Shown: positions 36,328 through 45,438 of the stretch, one piece after another | Layout of the letters: every line of letters starts with the position of its first letter | Numbering within the stretch: position 1 is the stretch's first letter | Assembly (NCBI RefSeq): GCF_018860765.1 | Contig: NZ_JAHKPV010000021.1 | Span: 365,845-429,844, forward strand | Source: Marinobacter salexigens | GTDB lineage: Bacteria; Pseudomonadota; Gammaproteobacteria; Pseudomonadales; Oleiphilaceae | DNA: 64,000 bases | Direction of reading: 5' to 3' | Made by a program: the position numbers and the translations under genes | Notes under the pieces: generated by a model | Seen by the model: only the letters and a program-made list of their open reading frames with translations | Told to the model about the DNA's origin: nothing | Database searches by the model: none

Positions 36328-36627
36328 TCACTGAACCTCCGGTATCACTGTGCCCTGCTCATTATTGAATGCCTCATGATAACGGACAAACCGTTGAAAC
36401 TCGTAGCGCTCTAACGGCGCAAATTGGTGCTCAACCATTAATTGCTCATCCGGTGCCCGAAGCTCCTCCACTTTTGCCGGCTGCCAGGGCACCAAATACA
36501 TCACCGTAGGCACCTCCTGATCGCCCCGAATACGGGTGCCTTCAATGGTCACTATGGCCGATTCCTGAGCTTGGGCAAACGAATCGTAAAGCAATGCCAG
36601 ACCCACACAAAGGATTTTTCTTCCCAT
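36328..36627 (-). CDS. Small exported protein of unknown function
   Basis: About 99 residues with a cleavable signal peptide (MGRKILCVGLALLYDSFAQA). The mature part is short and beta-prone (SAIVTIEGTRIRGDQEVPTV, MYLVPWQPA). I do not recognise a family. ATG 36627 has GAGA five bases upstream; a GTG at 36636 is also in frame. It sits between the TPR lipoprotein and exbB, so a periplasmic part of the same machine is likely. Confidence 0.65.
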   Translation of the reverse strand: MGRKILCVGLALLYDSFAQAQESAIVTIEGTRIRGDQEVPTVMYLVPWQPAKVEELRAPDEQLMVEHQFAPLERYEFQRFVRYHEAFNNEQGTVIPEVQ

Positions 36628-36651
36628 TGATCTCACGACCTGTACCTCGCA

Positions 36652-37236
36652 TTAAATTCTGTTTTTTGCATCGAACATCCAGTCTTTCAATCGTGGGTCG
36701 GGGTCATCTGCGAGTGCTTTGTATTGCTCATATAACGGCAGAGCTTTGGCTGGCTCTCCAAGATAAATGTCCAACAAAAATGCCAAATTGAGTATTACAG
36801 GCACGTACTCGGGATTGGTAGCAAGGGCCTTTAGGTAATATTGCTCAGCTGCCGGGAAATCACCGGTCATCCGTGCGATAACACCGAGGTGATTAAGCGC
36901 AACGGTATGGGCCGGGTTTACGCTCAGAACCTGTTCAAACCGGTTTCGGGCGAGCTCCACATCACCTGCCTGAAACGCCAGCAAACCTAAATTGGCAATA
37001 GGGCCAGGCCGGTGCGGGTACTGTGCAGCCATCTGCTCAAAGCGGGCTTCGGCCTCACCCGTATCACCGTTTTGCATCAACACAACGGCTTCGGCGAATA
37101 CCGCCTGCAGGTGCACTTCCGATTCTTCCGGGGAATCCTTGAGGGCTGGTGCATCCAATCCCTCAGGCCCCAGCGCACAACCAGACAGAAGCAACAGTAG
37201 CAGAAGCGCCGCGCCTAGATTTTTATCCCAGTTCAT
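36652..37236 (-). CDS. Small TPR lipoprotein
   Basis: A 194-residue outer-membrane-type lipoprotein (LLLLLSGC) with at least three tetratricopeptide repeats (AEARFEQMAAQYPHRPGPIA, ARNRFEQVLSVNPAHTVALN, AEQYYLKALATNPEYVPVI). TPRs act as protein-protein scaffolds. It overlaps the large TPR lipoprotein gene by 14 bases. Its position and size are like GltE/NfsE lipoproteins in Myxococcus trans-envelope machines; homology needs testing. Confidence 0.82.
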   Translation of the reverse strand: MNWDKNLGAALLLLLLLSGCALGPEGLDAPALKDSPEESEVHLQAVFAEAVVLMQNGDTGEAEARFEQMAAQYPHRPGPIANLGLLAFQAGDVELARNRFEQVLSVNPAHTVALNHLGVIARMTGDFPAAEQYYLKALATNPEYVPVILNLAFLLDIYLGEPAKALPLYEQYKALADDPDPRLKDWMFDAKNRI

Positions 37237-40201
37237 GAACTACCTCGGCGGTAACTTCAGGCTTGTTGTAGCGGCCGGGAAGCAGGCGACGCAAGGATTC
37301 ATAGCTACGTTGTATCCACTCGTCGAAAATACCCTCACGGGCACGTAGGATGTTTTGTTCGTGGATATCTATGGCGTTGTCTTCGAATGGATAAGCCTGC
37401 TCTTCCAACAAGAGCTCGTATTGCGAAAGCTCCAGTTCGCTGAGTCCTTCCGGACGTTCAGAATCCATCAAATCGGCGCCGAGGCGGCTGTATATGTGAG
37501 CAATCTGATAGCCAGCTTCTGTGGCATACGACGACAGCCCATAGCTCGCTGTTTTTTGGTAGGCACGCACAGCCGTTTCCAGTGCATTCGTTTTGGCCAC
37601 CATGCTTTTATTCAGAGGTAAGGTCAGGCGGATACTGTCGTAGCGTGCCAAAGCACCCCGCGCCAGAGTTGCGGAGGCAGATGCAGCCAAGTAGCGCATG
37701 CGTTCATCTACAAGCTCGGGGCTTTGATCAACCTTCTCCATTTGCCGATTTAACCAGAAATTACGCTTCTCAATGTCCCCACGGATTTGGTAAAGCTCGG
37801 CCAGTCGGTTGGCCGCTTCCATAAAGGTGTCCGCTGGCTCGGGGTGACGATTGGCGTATTGCCGCCAGGTATCTATAGCTTTGGCTTGATTACCGGCTTG
37901 ATCATATAGCTCTGCCGCTATCTGCAGGTTTTGCCTGCGCTCCTCTGGTGTGGTGGCCATCGTTACCATTAGATTCAACTCGTCTCCAGCCTTTTCCCAT
38001 TGTCCAGTTTCCCGATAAGCAAGGGCCAATTTTGATGGCACCGTTTGAATCAACTCATGGTCGGGAAAACGCGAGCGAAACCCGGTTAGTACGTTAATCG
38101 CTTCGTCCCAGCGTGCGGCGCCAACCAACAGAGAGGCCGCATCATATTGTGCATTGGCATTCAGGATAGAAGCTGGCGCAACGGCTCCCACACGCAGGTA
38201 CTCACTTACGGCAGCATCTAAATTTCCAGCTCTTGCCAGCTGTTCTGCTTGACGAAATACTGCAGCTGCCATGTTTTCTTCTATGCCAGAGCGCCTATCG
38301 TCCTCAGCGGCCATCATAGCCAGTGCATCACGGTAGGTTTGTTCAGCTTCAGCGTAGCGCCCAAGCTCAAACAGACTGTGGCCCGCCAGTAGTAAAGCCT
38401 CGGTAACCAACATAGGATCTGCTGCTGGCGTCCAGGTGGCCAAGCGCTCGGCCATGGGGATGACCTCTTCAAGGTTTTGCTGGTCAAATTCCCGTTGCAA
38501 AGCGATGTAATAAACACGCGGGCCCCGAGGGTCTTCCGGGTATGCATTGACAAATCGAAGGCGGTTGAGCTGTTGCATCTCTTGCAGAGCGAAAAGATCC
38601 ACCGTTGTTTCAGCCATCCAACTGCGGGCGTACTCCCGATAGGCCAGCACCGAGGCATAACCCGCCTCTGCGGCACGATCAAACGCAGAGCCAGCGGCTG
38701 GAAAATCATAAGCAACACGTTCAAACGCGCTGATGGCATCTGGCCACTCTCTCAGGTCTACATAGGTTTCAGCCAACAGAAACAACCGCTCCGGCGTACG
38801 GGGGTGATCCGGAAAAGTAGCGGCAAATTCAGCATAGTAAGCCGCAGCCTGTCGGTAGTGTTCATCCGCACTTAAGCTTCGCTCACTTCTATTTGCCTCG
38901 TGGTTCCGAGGAGTTTGAGGCTTGCGCGCATTCTTTCGCTCCTCCCCTGCCAGCAAATAGTGGCGGTCTGCTAACTCCGGCAGCAGTCGTTCGAGTTGGC
39001 TTTCAATATAGGCCTGCGTTTCATGATCAGCCTCCGGCCAGAAGTCGCTGTATATTCCATAACTTTCTACAAAACCAGCTTTACGATCAGGAATAAATTT
39101 ATCAAAACCGGCAAGCTCGAGGGTGTCGATTGCTCGCATAGAGTAACGTGGCGCCCAACGGCTTCGAGGGCGCTCTTCAACATAGGCATCAAAAACCGCA
39201 ATAGCGTCTGTGTATCGTTCACGCTCAATGAGCAAGCTGGCGTAGCGGTCGTACACCAGTGTTTCGTAGGGTCGACTGCCCGTTTGGCGAAACAGGGATT
39301 GCAGGGTTTCAGCACCATCAAGGTAAGACAGTGAAAGTCCAAAAACCCGGAACAGATCTTCACTAAGGGTTTGATAAGGCTGATCCGGCATTTCTGCCAA
39401 TCCTTCAACCGGCATGATCAAATCCAGCACAGCGATGTAGCTATACAGCGCCTGCTGATAGTCGCCCTGTTTAAATTGACTCCAGCCTTTCATGTAATGG
39501 GCGTTCATTTCGAAAGATGAGTCTGAGTTGCGTGCGCTGCTTGCTCGCGTGACTTCATCAAACGCTTGCTCCGCTTCCGAATAGCGGCCGTTTATAAACA
39601 GGATATCCCCACGGCGAAACTGGGCTTCTTCCCAGTATGCTGCCCCCGGGTAATCTGCTACCAGAGCATCCAGTGCACCCAGCTGTTCACTGGTCATGCC
39701 GCGCAACTCATAGGCTCTTGCCAGCTGGTAGTAAATCTGGTCGTTACCGTCACGCTCCGGGTAATCCGCCAATAAGCTTGTGTATGCTGCGATGGCGCCA
39801 GACAAGTCATCCTCTGCTGAATCCGTCAGTATGCGTTCGGCCCGGGCGAATTCGAGATCCGCAAGCCTATGTCGAATCGTGATTTGCTTGACTGGGTCTT
39901 CCACCAGCGGCAGTAAATCCTGATAACTGCGCATCACGGCTTCAAGAGAGACCCTATCCGCCGGCAACTGCTCCGGCGTTCCCCCACGCTCGTTAAGCTC
40001 CGTAGCAGGTTCAGTATTTAGAGAAGTAAGAGAAGCAAGGGTTCTCGGCTCGGCAACGGGGATATCTCCATCGCTATGCCCCCACCACAGAGTCTGACAC
40101 CCAGTAATCAGCAGAGCCGATACTACGGGCGTTAACGCTCGGGCAGCTTTGAGAGAATAGTTGCAGGCCGATAACTCTCGGGCTAGGCGCCTCTTACTCA
40201 T
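37223..40201 (-). CDS. Large TPR-repeat lipoprotein
   Basis: About 992 residues, with a lipobox (LLITGC) near residue 34 and TPR-type helical repeats over almost its whole length (DQIYYQLARAYELRGMTSEQ, AQFRRGDILFINGRYSEAEQ, HPRTPERLFLLAETYVDLRE, among others). The ATG at 40201 overlaps the upstream stop by eight bases; a longer reading from 40309 would add 36 residues without a signal. It is probably a periplasmic scaffold under the outer membrane, comparable in layout to TPR-rich AgmU/GltD. No catalytic motif was seen. Confidence 0.82.
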   Translation of the reverse strand: MSKRRLARELSACNYSLKAARALTPVVSALLITGCQTLWWGHSDGDIPVAEPRTLASLTSLNTEPATELNERGGTPEQLPADRVSLEAVMRSYQDLLPLVEDPVKQITIRHRLADLEFARAERILTDSAEDDLSGAIAAYTSLLADYPERDGNDQIYYQLARAYELRGMTSEQLGALDALVADYPGAAYWEEAQFRRGDILFINGRYSEAEQAFDEVTRASSARNSDSSFEMNAHYMKGWSQFKQGDYQQALYSYIAVLDLIMPVEGLAEMPDQPYQTLSEDLFRVFGLSLSYLDGAETLQSLFRQTGSRPYETLVYDRYASLLIERERYTDAIAVFDAYVEERPRSRWAPRYSMRAIDTLELAGFDKFIPDRKAGFVESYGIYSDFWPEADHETQAYIESQLERLLPELADRHYLLAGEERKNARKPQTPRNHEANRSERSLSADEHYRQAAAYYAEFAATFPDHPRTPERLFLLAETYVDLREWPDAISAFERVAYDFPAAGSAFDRAAEAGYASVLAYREYARSWMAETTVDLFALQEMQQLNRLRFVNAYPEDPRGPRVYYIALQREFDQQNLEEVIPMAERLATWTPAADPMLVTEALLLAGHSLFELGRYAEAEQTYRDALAMMAAEDDRRSGIEENMAAAVFRQAEQLARAGNLDAAVSEYLRVGAVAPASILNANAQYDAASLLVGAARWDEAINVLTGFRSRFPDHELIQTVPSKLALAYRETGQWEKAGDELNLMVTMATTPEERRQNLQIAAELYDQAGNQAKAIDTWRQYANRHPEPADTFMEAANRLAELYQIRGDIEKRNFWLNRQMEKVDQSPELVDERMRYLAASASATLARGALARYDSIRLTLPLNKSMVAKTNALETAVRAYQKTASYGLSSYATEAGYQIAHIYSRLGADLMDSERPEGLSELELSQYELLLEEQAYPFEDNAIDIHEQNILRAREGIFDEWIQRSYESLRRLLPGRYNKPEVTAEVVHELG

Positions 40202-42290
40202 CAGCAGCCTCCGTGCTCTGGCCTGCCCGGAACAGTTGATCCGCCAGCCGTGCTTGAGCATGACGGGATGCCACCAGATAGCGCTGCAGCTCCCTGCCCT
40301 GCTGTTCAAGCGCCTTATCCAAGCGCCCCATGAGAATATTGCGTGCTTGCGCTATGGCCTCTTGTACCTGCGCTTTCAGCGATTGAATGTCATCGCCTTT
40401 GCGGATGAGTCGACCAGCCAACTCGTCATGCTTTTCATCACCTGCCACCAGAGCGTCTATGGCCGCTCTTTGATTCTCGAACTGTTGCATTTCCGCGTTC
40501 AATTCACGCAACTGTTTCTGGGCAGCCCAGCGATTTACGCCGTAATCGTTCGCAAGGGTCCAATCGAAGTAGGCTTTCATTCGCGCATAATTGGTGCGCT
40601 GGCGCTCAACACTCTTGCCATCGCCAAGTGAGCCTTCAGGAAGCTGTGCAAGGGTCGCGGCTACTCTGTCCAACCGAGCCTTTAAGGTTTTCTGCTTGGA
40701 TGTCATGAAAAAGTCAAAGTCATCAATAGCAATGGCTGCATCAATCTCCGCACGAAACGAGTGTTGTTGCTCCACCCATTCATCCGCCTGTTGCTGTTCC
40801 AGCTCAAAGCGCGCCTCGCGGCTTCGACGTTCGCGCTGCGCCCGGCGGGTTTCCAGCATAGTTTCAAACGTGCTGAACTGGTCTTCCCGCTGTGTCAGCA
40901 AGGTTTGCATCTGGTAAAGCTCATTGAGTTCGCTCAGGGCCTGCTGGAAAGGCTCCGTTGCCAGCACATCTGAAATGCCAAAATCCGAGGGCATCACCCG
41001 CAGGCGACCGTAGGCGTCTGTTGCAATCTCGTCGTTGTTCCGAAGAAAACTCAAACGCGCCATCAAATTCTCTTCAGTTAGGCTCTGACGCGCCGCAACG
41101 AGCTCTCGACCACGAGATTCGTAGTGTTCGGAAGCCTGGACAAAGGCATTTAGCGCCTTACGGGGCTGGTTTAATTGTTCAAGCACGTATCCCCGAGCGT
41201 AGGGTACCTGCTCGCGCCAGGACAGAAACAAGGTACGTTGCGACAGTGCCTCCAACGCATCCAAAGCCCGTTGCAACTGGCCCTGCTCTGCCGCTGCAAC
41301 GGCATAATCGTATAACGCTGTATCGGAAAATACTCCGTTCAGAGGCATTGCGCTCAATAGCCTTAATGCGTCAGCAAACCGGGCTTCTCTCAGATGTAGC
41401 CGAGCGAGCGATAACCGGCTTTTATCCAACAAAGCACGATACTCAGAATCTCTATCGTCTGCTGGCGTCTCGCCTTCCATACGGGAAATCAGTTCTCGCA
41501 GACTTTGCTGTGCTTTCTCGACATCCCCGTCCGTAACCTCGGCCATAGCTATGTTGTAACTCAAATAGTGAGCCCATACGCCTGAGTGTTTCAGTCGTGC
41601 ACGCAGGTGCTCCACCAGCGTCTCGCCGTTCGAATTGTTGCTAAGGTTTTCACGAGGGCTTTCATCAGAGCTTGCGTAACTGCTGTTATAGCTATCGGAC
41701 AACATGGCTAACCGCGCTCTCAGGTAGAGCCACTCTGCGTATAGCTCCGAATCACTTTCTTCTAATACCGGCCCATCCACCTTTTGAAAGTTCTCATGAG
41801 CTTGAGGGTAATCACCTTCTAGGTAGAAAACTTTACCAAGATAAAACCACGCTTGGCTGCGAATACCGGGCACCAGAGTTACCCCAGAGTTTGCACCTCG
41901 CTCACCCACTCCTCTTTCATTTCTACCACTTTGAGCATCAGTATCCTTGGTCTCTTTAAGTAACCGGGCGAAGAGATCGCGAGCTTCCCGCGGCATTCCG
42001 TAGGACAGCATTAGCCCGCCTTTAACTAATTCCGGATAGGCTCCATGACCACGAATTCCGCCACGTTCACGGGCAACCTCCAGCAATGTTAGCGCTTTGA
42101 GCGCCTCGCCTTGATGATAGTTATAGAGCACCCAGCCGTACGCAGGATCCTTGGCCCTTGCTGGTGCTGCATCAGCATTAACCAGAGCCGCATCGAGCAT
42201 AAACAACAGGCACGCCGCTACTACTGCAACGAAACGCGAGCCTGAATCAGGCTTAGGTGCTCTTGGGAGGAAAACCACAGGCCGGTTCAC
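40194..42290 (-). CDS. Exported TPR and coiled-coil protein
   Basis: About 698 residues with a signal peptide (FVAVVAACLLFMLDAALVNA). The first 400 residues hold TPR-like helices (QAWFYLGKVFYLEGDYPQAH, ARGYVLEQLNQPRKALNAF); the second half is a long charged coiled coil (about 450-680). The GTG at 42290 overlaps the previous stop by four bases and has GGAG upstream. It is a structural periplasmic component of the same operon. A low-complexity Ser/Asn-rich insert lies at about 195-225. Confidence 0.8.
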   Translation of the reverse strand: MNRPVVFLPRAPKPDSGSRFVAVVAACLLFMLDAALVNADAAPARAKDPAYGWVLYNYHQGEALKALTLLEVARERGGIRGHGAYPELVKGGLMLSYGMPREARDLFARLLKETKDTDAQSGRNERGVGERGANSGVTLVPGIRSQAWFYLGKVFYLEGDYPQAHENFQKVDGPVLEESDSELYAEWLYLRARLAMLSDSYNSSYASSDESPRENLSNNSNGETLVEHLRARLKHSGVWAHYLSYNIAMAEVTDGDVEKAQQSLRELISRMEGETPADDRDSEYRALLDKSRLSLARLHLREARFADALRLLSAMPLNGVFSDTALYDYAVAAAEQGQLQRALDALEALSQRTLFLSWREQVPYARGYVLEQLNQPRKALNAFVQASEHYESRGRELVAARQSLTEENLMARLSFLRNNDEIATDAYGRLRVMPSDFGISDVLATEPFQQALSELNELYQMQTLLTQREDQFSTFETMLETRRAQRERRSREARFELEQQQADEWVEQQHSFRAEIDAAIAIDDFDFFMTSKQKTLKARLDRVAATLAQLPEGSLGDGKSVERQRTNYARMKAYFDWTLANDYGVNRWAAQKQLRELNAEMQQFENQRAAIDALVAGDEKHDELAGRLIRKGDDIQSLKAQVQEAIAQARNILMGRLDKALEQQGRELQRYLVASRHAQARLADQLFRAGQSTEAADE

Positions 42291-42832
42291 TCCCACTCCA
42301 CAATAGAAATCACTGGCTGGTAATTCGATGAACGATCTTGAATGCGAATTTCCAGAGCCGCCGTCTCGGTACCCTTATCAAACGCCAGAGTGGCCGCTTG
42401 CTTGTAGGCGCGATTGTCCGGCCCCATACCTTCTACAAAAGCCGTGACCTCGTGAGTTCCGGTTTTGAGGTTACCCATATACAAACGCTGCATGCCACCC
42501 CGCTCAAGAGCGATAACCTGACGCTCGGTATAGAGGTGGGAAGCCACAATCTCGCCGTTAACTTTCAACTTCACCGCATCCAGCTCTAAGAATTCACCAG
42601 CGTCGAGGCTTAGGAAAACGGCGAATTGGGTGCTAGCGGGAAACAATAGATCCTCTTCCAGAATAAAAAGATCCCGGTTAAGGCGAATAACTTTCTTTTT
42701 GAGATCCTCAACGCGCTCCGCAACGGCTCTGGTATCTTCGGCTGCACCAGGTTCGGCTGCCACAGCAGCACCCGTGAGCAGCATTAATGCAGCCAGAAGG
42801 CTGGCGGCCAAGGGTTTAAATGAATCCGTCAT
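42287..42832 (-). CDS. Small periplasmic protein with N-terminal coiled coil
   Basis: About 181 residues. A signal peptide (LAASLLAALMLLTGAAVAA) is followed by a short coiled coil (AVAERVEDLKKKVIRLNRDL) and a beta-rich domain (FAVFLSLDAGEFLELDAVKL, GTHEVTAFVEGMGPDN) of PEGA-like or Ig-like character. I do not recognise the family. ATG 42832 follows AGGAAAC and starts 19 bases after the DUF3570 stop. Confidence 0.72.
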   Translation of the reverse strand: MTDSFKPLAASLLAALMLLTGAAVAAEPGAAEDTRAVAERVEDLKKKVIRLNRDLFILEEDLLFPASTQFAVFLSLDAGEFLELDAVKLKVNGEIVASHLYTERQVIALERGGMQRLYMGNLKTGTHEVTAFVEGMGPDNRAYKQAATLAFDKGTETAALEIRIQDRSSNYQPVISIVEWE

Positions 42833-42851
42833 AATCTGGTTTCCTGCGTAC

Positions 42852-44021
42852 TCAATATTCAAGAATCAGTGATGCTCTGGTCACCAGTGCATCAAATGAA
42901 TAAAGCGGCTCCTCTCCCGGCGAGTAATTGCCCGAAGCGGTTACATCCCGGAAATTGTCATAATCGAAATTCAGCCAATCCAGCAGCAAACTGAATTGCA
43001 GGCGCTTGATGCCGGGCAAGGATGTTTGCTTCCACTCATAGACCGCACCGGTTGCCAGAGTTGTGCCCGAAAACGCACTCATTTCCTTGTCTCTCGCCAA
43101 ATGGTTCTGTGAGTTTTCATAGAGAAATAGATCACTGTAGAAATCCGCCTCACTCTGGCGGTAATAACGAACCGAGCCTTCCAACGACCAGTGTTGGTTC
43201 AGGCCGTGCACGTAACCAAATTGAAGCGTGTGGGCCTGAATGCCCCAGGTGTCCGTAAAATACCGGTACTCGCCGCGAATGGAGGCTCTATACGGCAAGT
43301 GGTAAATTGCTCGCGCAGCCACCGATGTGCTGGTCCGGGTTTCCGGGTAGCGCTCGGGTTGGTAAAGAAATGCAGTGGCATCATTAGGATCCAAATATCG
43401 GTTCTGGCGATAGGGGTTCTGCAAAAAACCCTCATCTGTAACCACTTCCAAATCCAGCCCAACCAGCATGTTGCGGGTTAGCACCTGACTCAAGCCGAGC
43501 TGGAAGTTACGGCGGTCGGCGTCTTCATTAAAACTGTCGTTTCCACGCTTGCCGACTTCATCCCAACCACCTGCATAGCCAAGAGTGACGGTCGACATTC
43601 CACCAAAAAACTCTTGGCTTACAGTGAAGTAGAGGGTATTGGCTTCGTAGTCGTTCTCCGAGCTGTTGGTAAAGCCCAGACTCATAATCGCCCGGTCGTA
43701 CAAATAGTCGACTCCGAGTGTGTACTCAGTGCGTTCTTCTTTATAGGCACTTGCGGTTGCCAGTACATCGACAGAGGCAGCAGACACCATATCCACGTAA
43801 TACTGCCCAGACACCGATACCTGCGGCCCAACACTCTTGCGCGCCAAAATGACAGGGCCGTCAATCACCATTCCACCGCCATCATAGCGGTGGTAGAGCA
43901 TGTCTACGCTATCAATGGGCAAGGTTGCAGCATGGACTAGCGGGCCAAGCGGGCATAAAGCCATGGCTGTGAGACTTACCCACAACAACCTACACAACCT
44001 GCGGATATCAATTACACCCAC
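42852..44021 (-). CDS. DUF3570-family outer-membrane protein
   Basis: About 389 residues. After a signal peptide (LLWVSLTAMALCPLGPLVHA) comes the family signature DSVDMLYHRYDGGGMVIDGP, then amphipathic strands of a beta-barrel ending in LVTRASLILEY with a C-terminal aromatic. The GTG at 44021 has GGAGG five bases upstream and overlaps the DUF4266 stop by 14 bases. DUF3570 function is unknown; it is typically next to DUF4266 and a TlpA-type thioredoxin, as here. Confidence 0.85.
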   Translation of the reverse strand: MGVIDIRRLCRLLWVSLTAMALCPLGPLVHAATLPIDSVDMLYHRYDGGGMVIDGPVILARKSVGPQVSVSGQYYVDMVSAASVDVLATASAYKEERTEYTLGVDYLYDRAIMSLGFTNSSENDYEANTLYFTVSQEFFGGMSTVTLGYAGGWDEVGKRGNDSFNEDADRRNFQLGLSQVLTRNMLVGLDLEVVTDEGFLQNPYRQNRYLDPNDATAFLYQPERYPETRTSTSVAARAIYHLPYRASIRGEYRYFTDTWGIQAHTLQFGYVHGLNQHWSLEGSVRYYRQSEADFYSDLFLYENSQNHLARDKEMSAFSGTTLATGAVYEWKQTSLPGIKRLQFSLLLDWLNFDYDNFRDVTASGNYSPGEEPLYSFDALVTRASLILEY

Positions 44022-44268
44022 AACCACCTCCCGCACCACCTTCCGCTCCGCGGGCAGACTCTCTGGACTGATACACATGATTCATATAGGAATCAGCTTT
44101 GCCATGGCGGCTCAGGCTCATGATTGGGTCGGCTAAACGATCCCTTTCATAGGGTTTTACCCAAGGTTCTATAGAGCTGCACCCAGCGGTCGCCAAAACC
44201 ATTAATGCCATTATTAAAGGCACGATGATGGTTGTTTTACGCATTTCGCTTGCCCACCCGGGAATCAC
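44008..44268 (-). CDS. DUF4266-family small lipoprotein
   Basis: Up to 86 residues: lipobox (MVLATAGC), then VKPYERDRLADPIM, and a Gly/Cys-rich end GGAGGGCGCN with two cysteines separated by one glycine, the hallmark of DUF4266. The GTG at 44268 overlaps the TlpA stop by four bases; ATG 44244 is an alternative giving 78 residues. The paired cysteines next to a thioredoxin gene suggest a redox or metal site. Function unknown. Confidence 0.85.
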   Translation of the reverse strand: MIPGWASEMRKTTIIVPLIMALMVLATAGCSSIEPWVKPYERDRLADPIMSLSRHGKADSYMNHVYQSRESARGAEGGAGGGCGCN

Positions 44269-44762
44269 TCTCGCACCAACTCTCTAATTTGGGCTTCATA
44301 CTCGTCTTCGTAACCCGGTTTGTAGCCATAGTGAATGTAGCGGGCGTTGCCATCACGATCGATCATCACGGTCGTTGGCATGGCAGGCACCTCGTAAAGC
44401 TCGCTAACTGAGCTTTTCGGGTCGTACAGGATCGGGTAGTTCACCGGTACCTTGTCGAGAAAACGTAAGGCCTCACCCCGGTTTTCATCTACATTCACCG
44501 CTAAAATGGTGAAACCTAAATCTTGATAGCGGCTGTAGAGATCGTCCATCAACGGCATTTCCTGTCGGCAAGGGCCGCACCAGGAGGCCCAGAAGTTCAG
44601 CATAACCACTTCGCCACGATGATCTTCAAGCCGGATATTGTCTCCAGCACGGCTTTCCAATGTGAAATCCGGAGCCGGTACGTTCATCGCCTCTGCCTGT
44701 GCCAAGGTTGCAGCGCCAGACAATACCAGTACCAATGCGGCGGCTTTTACTGGGTTGTTCAT
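44265..44762 (-). CDS. TlpA-family periplasmic thioredoxin
   Basis: A 165-residue thiol-disulfide protein with a signal peptide (1-23), the active site WCGPC at residues 61-65 and the cis-proline loop VPAMPTTVM. The family keeps cysteines reduced outside the cytoplasm, often for haem or metal attachment. The DUF4266 cysteines and the several CxxCH proteins of this locus are plausible clients. A DsbD able to reduce it is encoded elsewhere in the window. Confidence 0.92.
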   Translation of the reverse strand: MNNPVKAAALVLVLSGAATLAQAEAMNVPAPDFTLESRAGDNIRLEDHRGEVVMLNFWASWCGPCRQEMPLMDDLYSRYQDLGFTILAVNVDENRGEALRFLDKVPVNYPILYDPKSSVSELYEVPAMPTTVMIDRDGNARYIHYGYKPGYEDEYEAQIRELVRE

Positions 44763-44778
44763 TTCAAGGCTCCTCTAT

Positions 44779-45438
44779 TTAGAAAAAGACCGACAGCCGG
44801 GTGCTGATCTCAGTGTTCATGGATGTTTTCTCCGCGCCCACCACATCAATCTGGTAATAGTGCTGGCGTACACCAAGGTGTATCGCAAGGCTGTCCGTAA
44901 GCAAAATTTGATAGCCGGCTCCAGCGTTTAGAGTAAAGCGGGTATCGCCTCCGAAGTCGGTTGCGCCGGCACCGCCGATCAGATAGAAATTGGTATTGAA
45001 CCCATAGTTTTCAGTAAGAAACGCCTGCCCGGGTAGAATGTTGTAGCCAAGACTGATGTTGTAATAGCTGTAATCGCGCTCACTATCCGTTAACACCTGT
45101 ACGTTGCCCGCGAGATTCTCGAAACTGGTTGCGCCCGCTTCGGCAAAGCCCACTCCTGCCTCGAAAAAAAATGATTCGCTCAGGTGGTAGGTAAGCTTGC
45201 CTCCGTATACAAACGACGATTCAAAATCCTCAATATTGAGCACACCCGCAAAGGCGCCTATCTCGAAGTTTTCGGTATCAATTAGCGCTTGGTCAACGGG
45301 CACTGGCTTTACATCCGGCTCGATTAAAGGCAGGTCGTTGCGCTCGGGCTCATCTGCAGCAAACACCGAAGGCGCAATAGCCATAAGGTGTGCAATGCAC
45401 AACCCGGTCAGAAAAAGATGCTTAGTCCGATTTTCCAT
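44779..45438 (-). CDS. Outer-membrane beta-barrel protein
   Basis: A 219-residue protein with a signal peptide (about 1-27) and a short Pro/acidic linker, then eight or so amphipathic strands ending in a C-terminal Phe (ISTRLSVFF). It looks like the small outer-membrane barrel family also found in myxobacterial envelope complexes. It overlaps the preceding gene by 31 bases. Together with the SH3-barrel protein it would give the machine outer-membrane anchors. Confidence 0.78.
   Translation of the reverse strand: MENRTKHLFLTGLCIAHLMAIAPSVFAADEPERNDLPLIEPDVKPVPVDQALIDTENFEIGAFAGVLNIEDFESSFVYGGKLTYHLSESFFFEAGVGFAEAGATSFENLAGNVQVLTDSERDYSYYNISLGYNILPGQAFLTENYGFNTNFYLIGGAGATDFGGDTRFTLNAGAGYQILLTDSLAIHLGVRQHYYQIDVVGAEKTSMNTEISTRLSVFF

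Noticed and set aside
42241..43940. Plus-strand frames opposite the machine operon
   Set aside because: They lack start signals and family resemblance, and the minus-strand genes form a continuous overlapping series with signal peptides.
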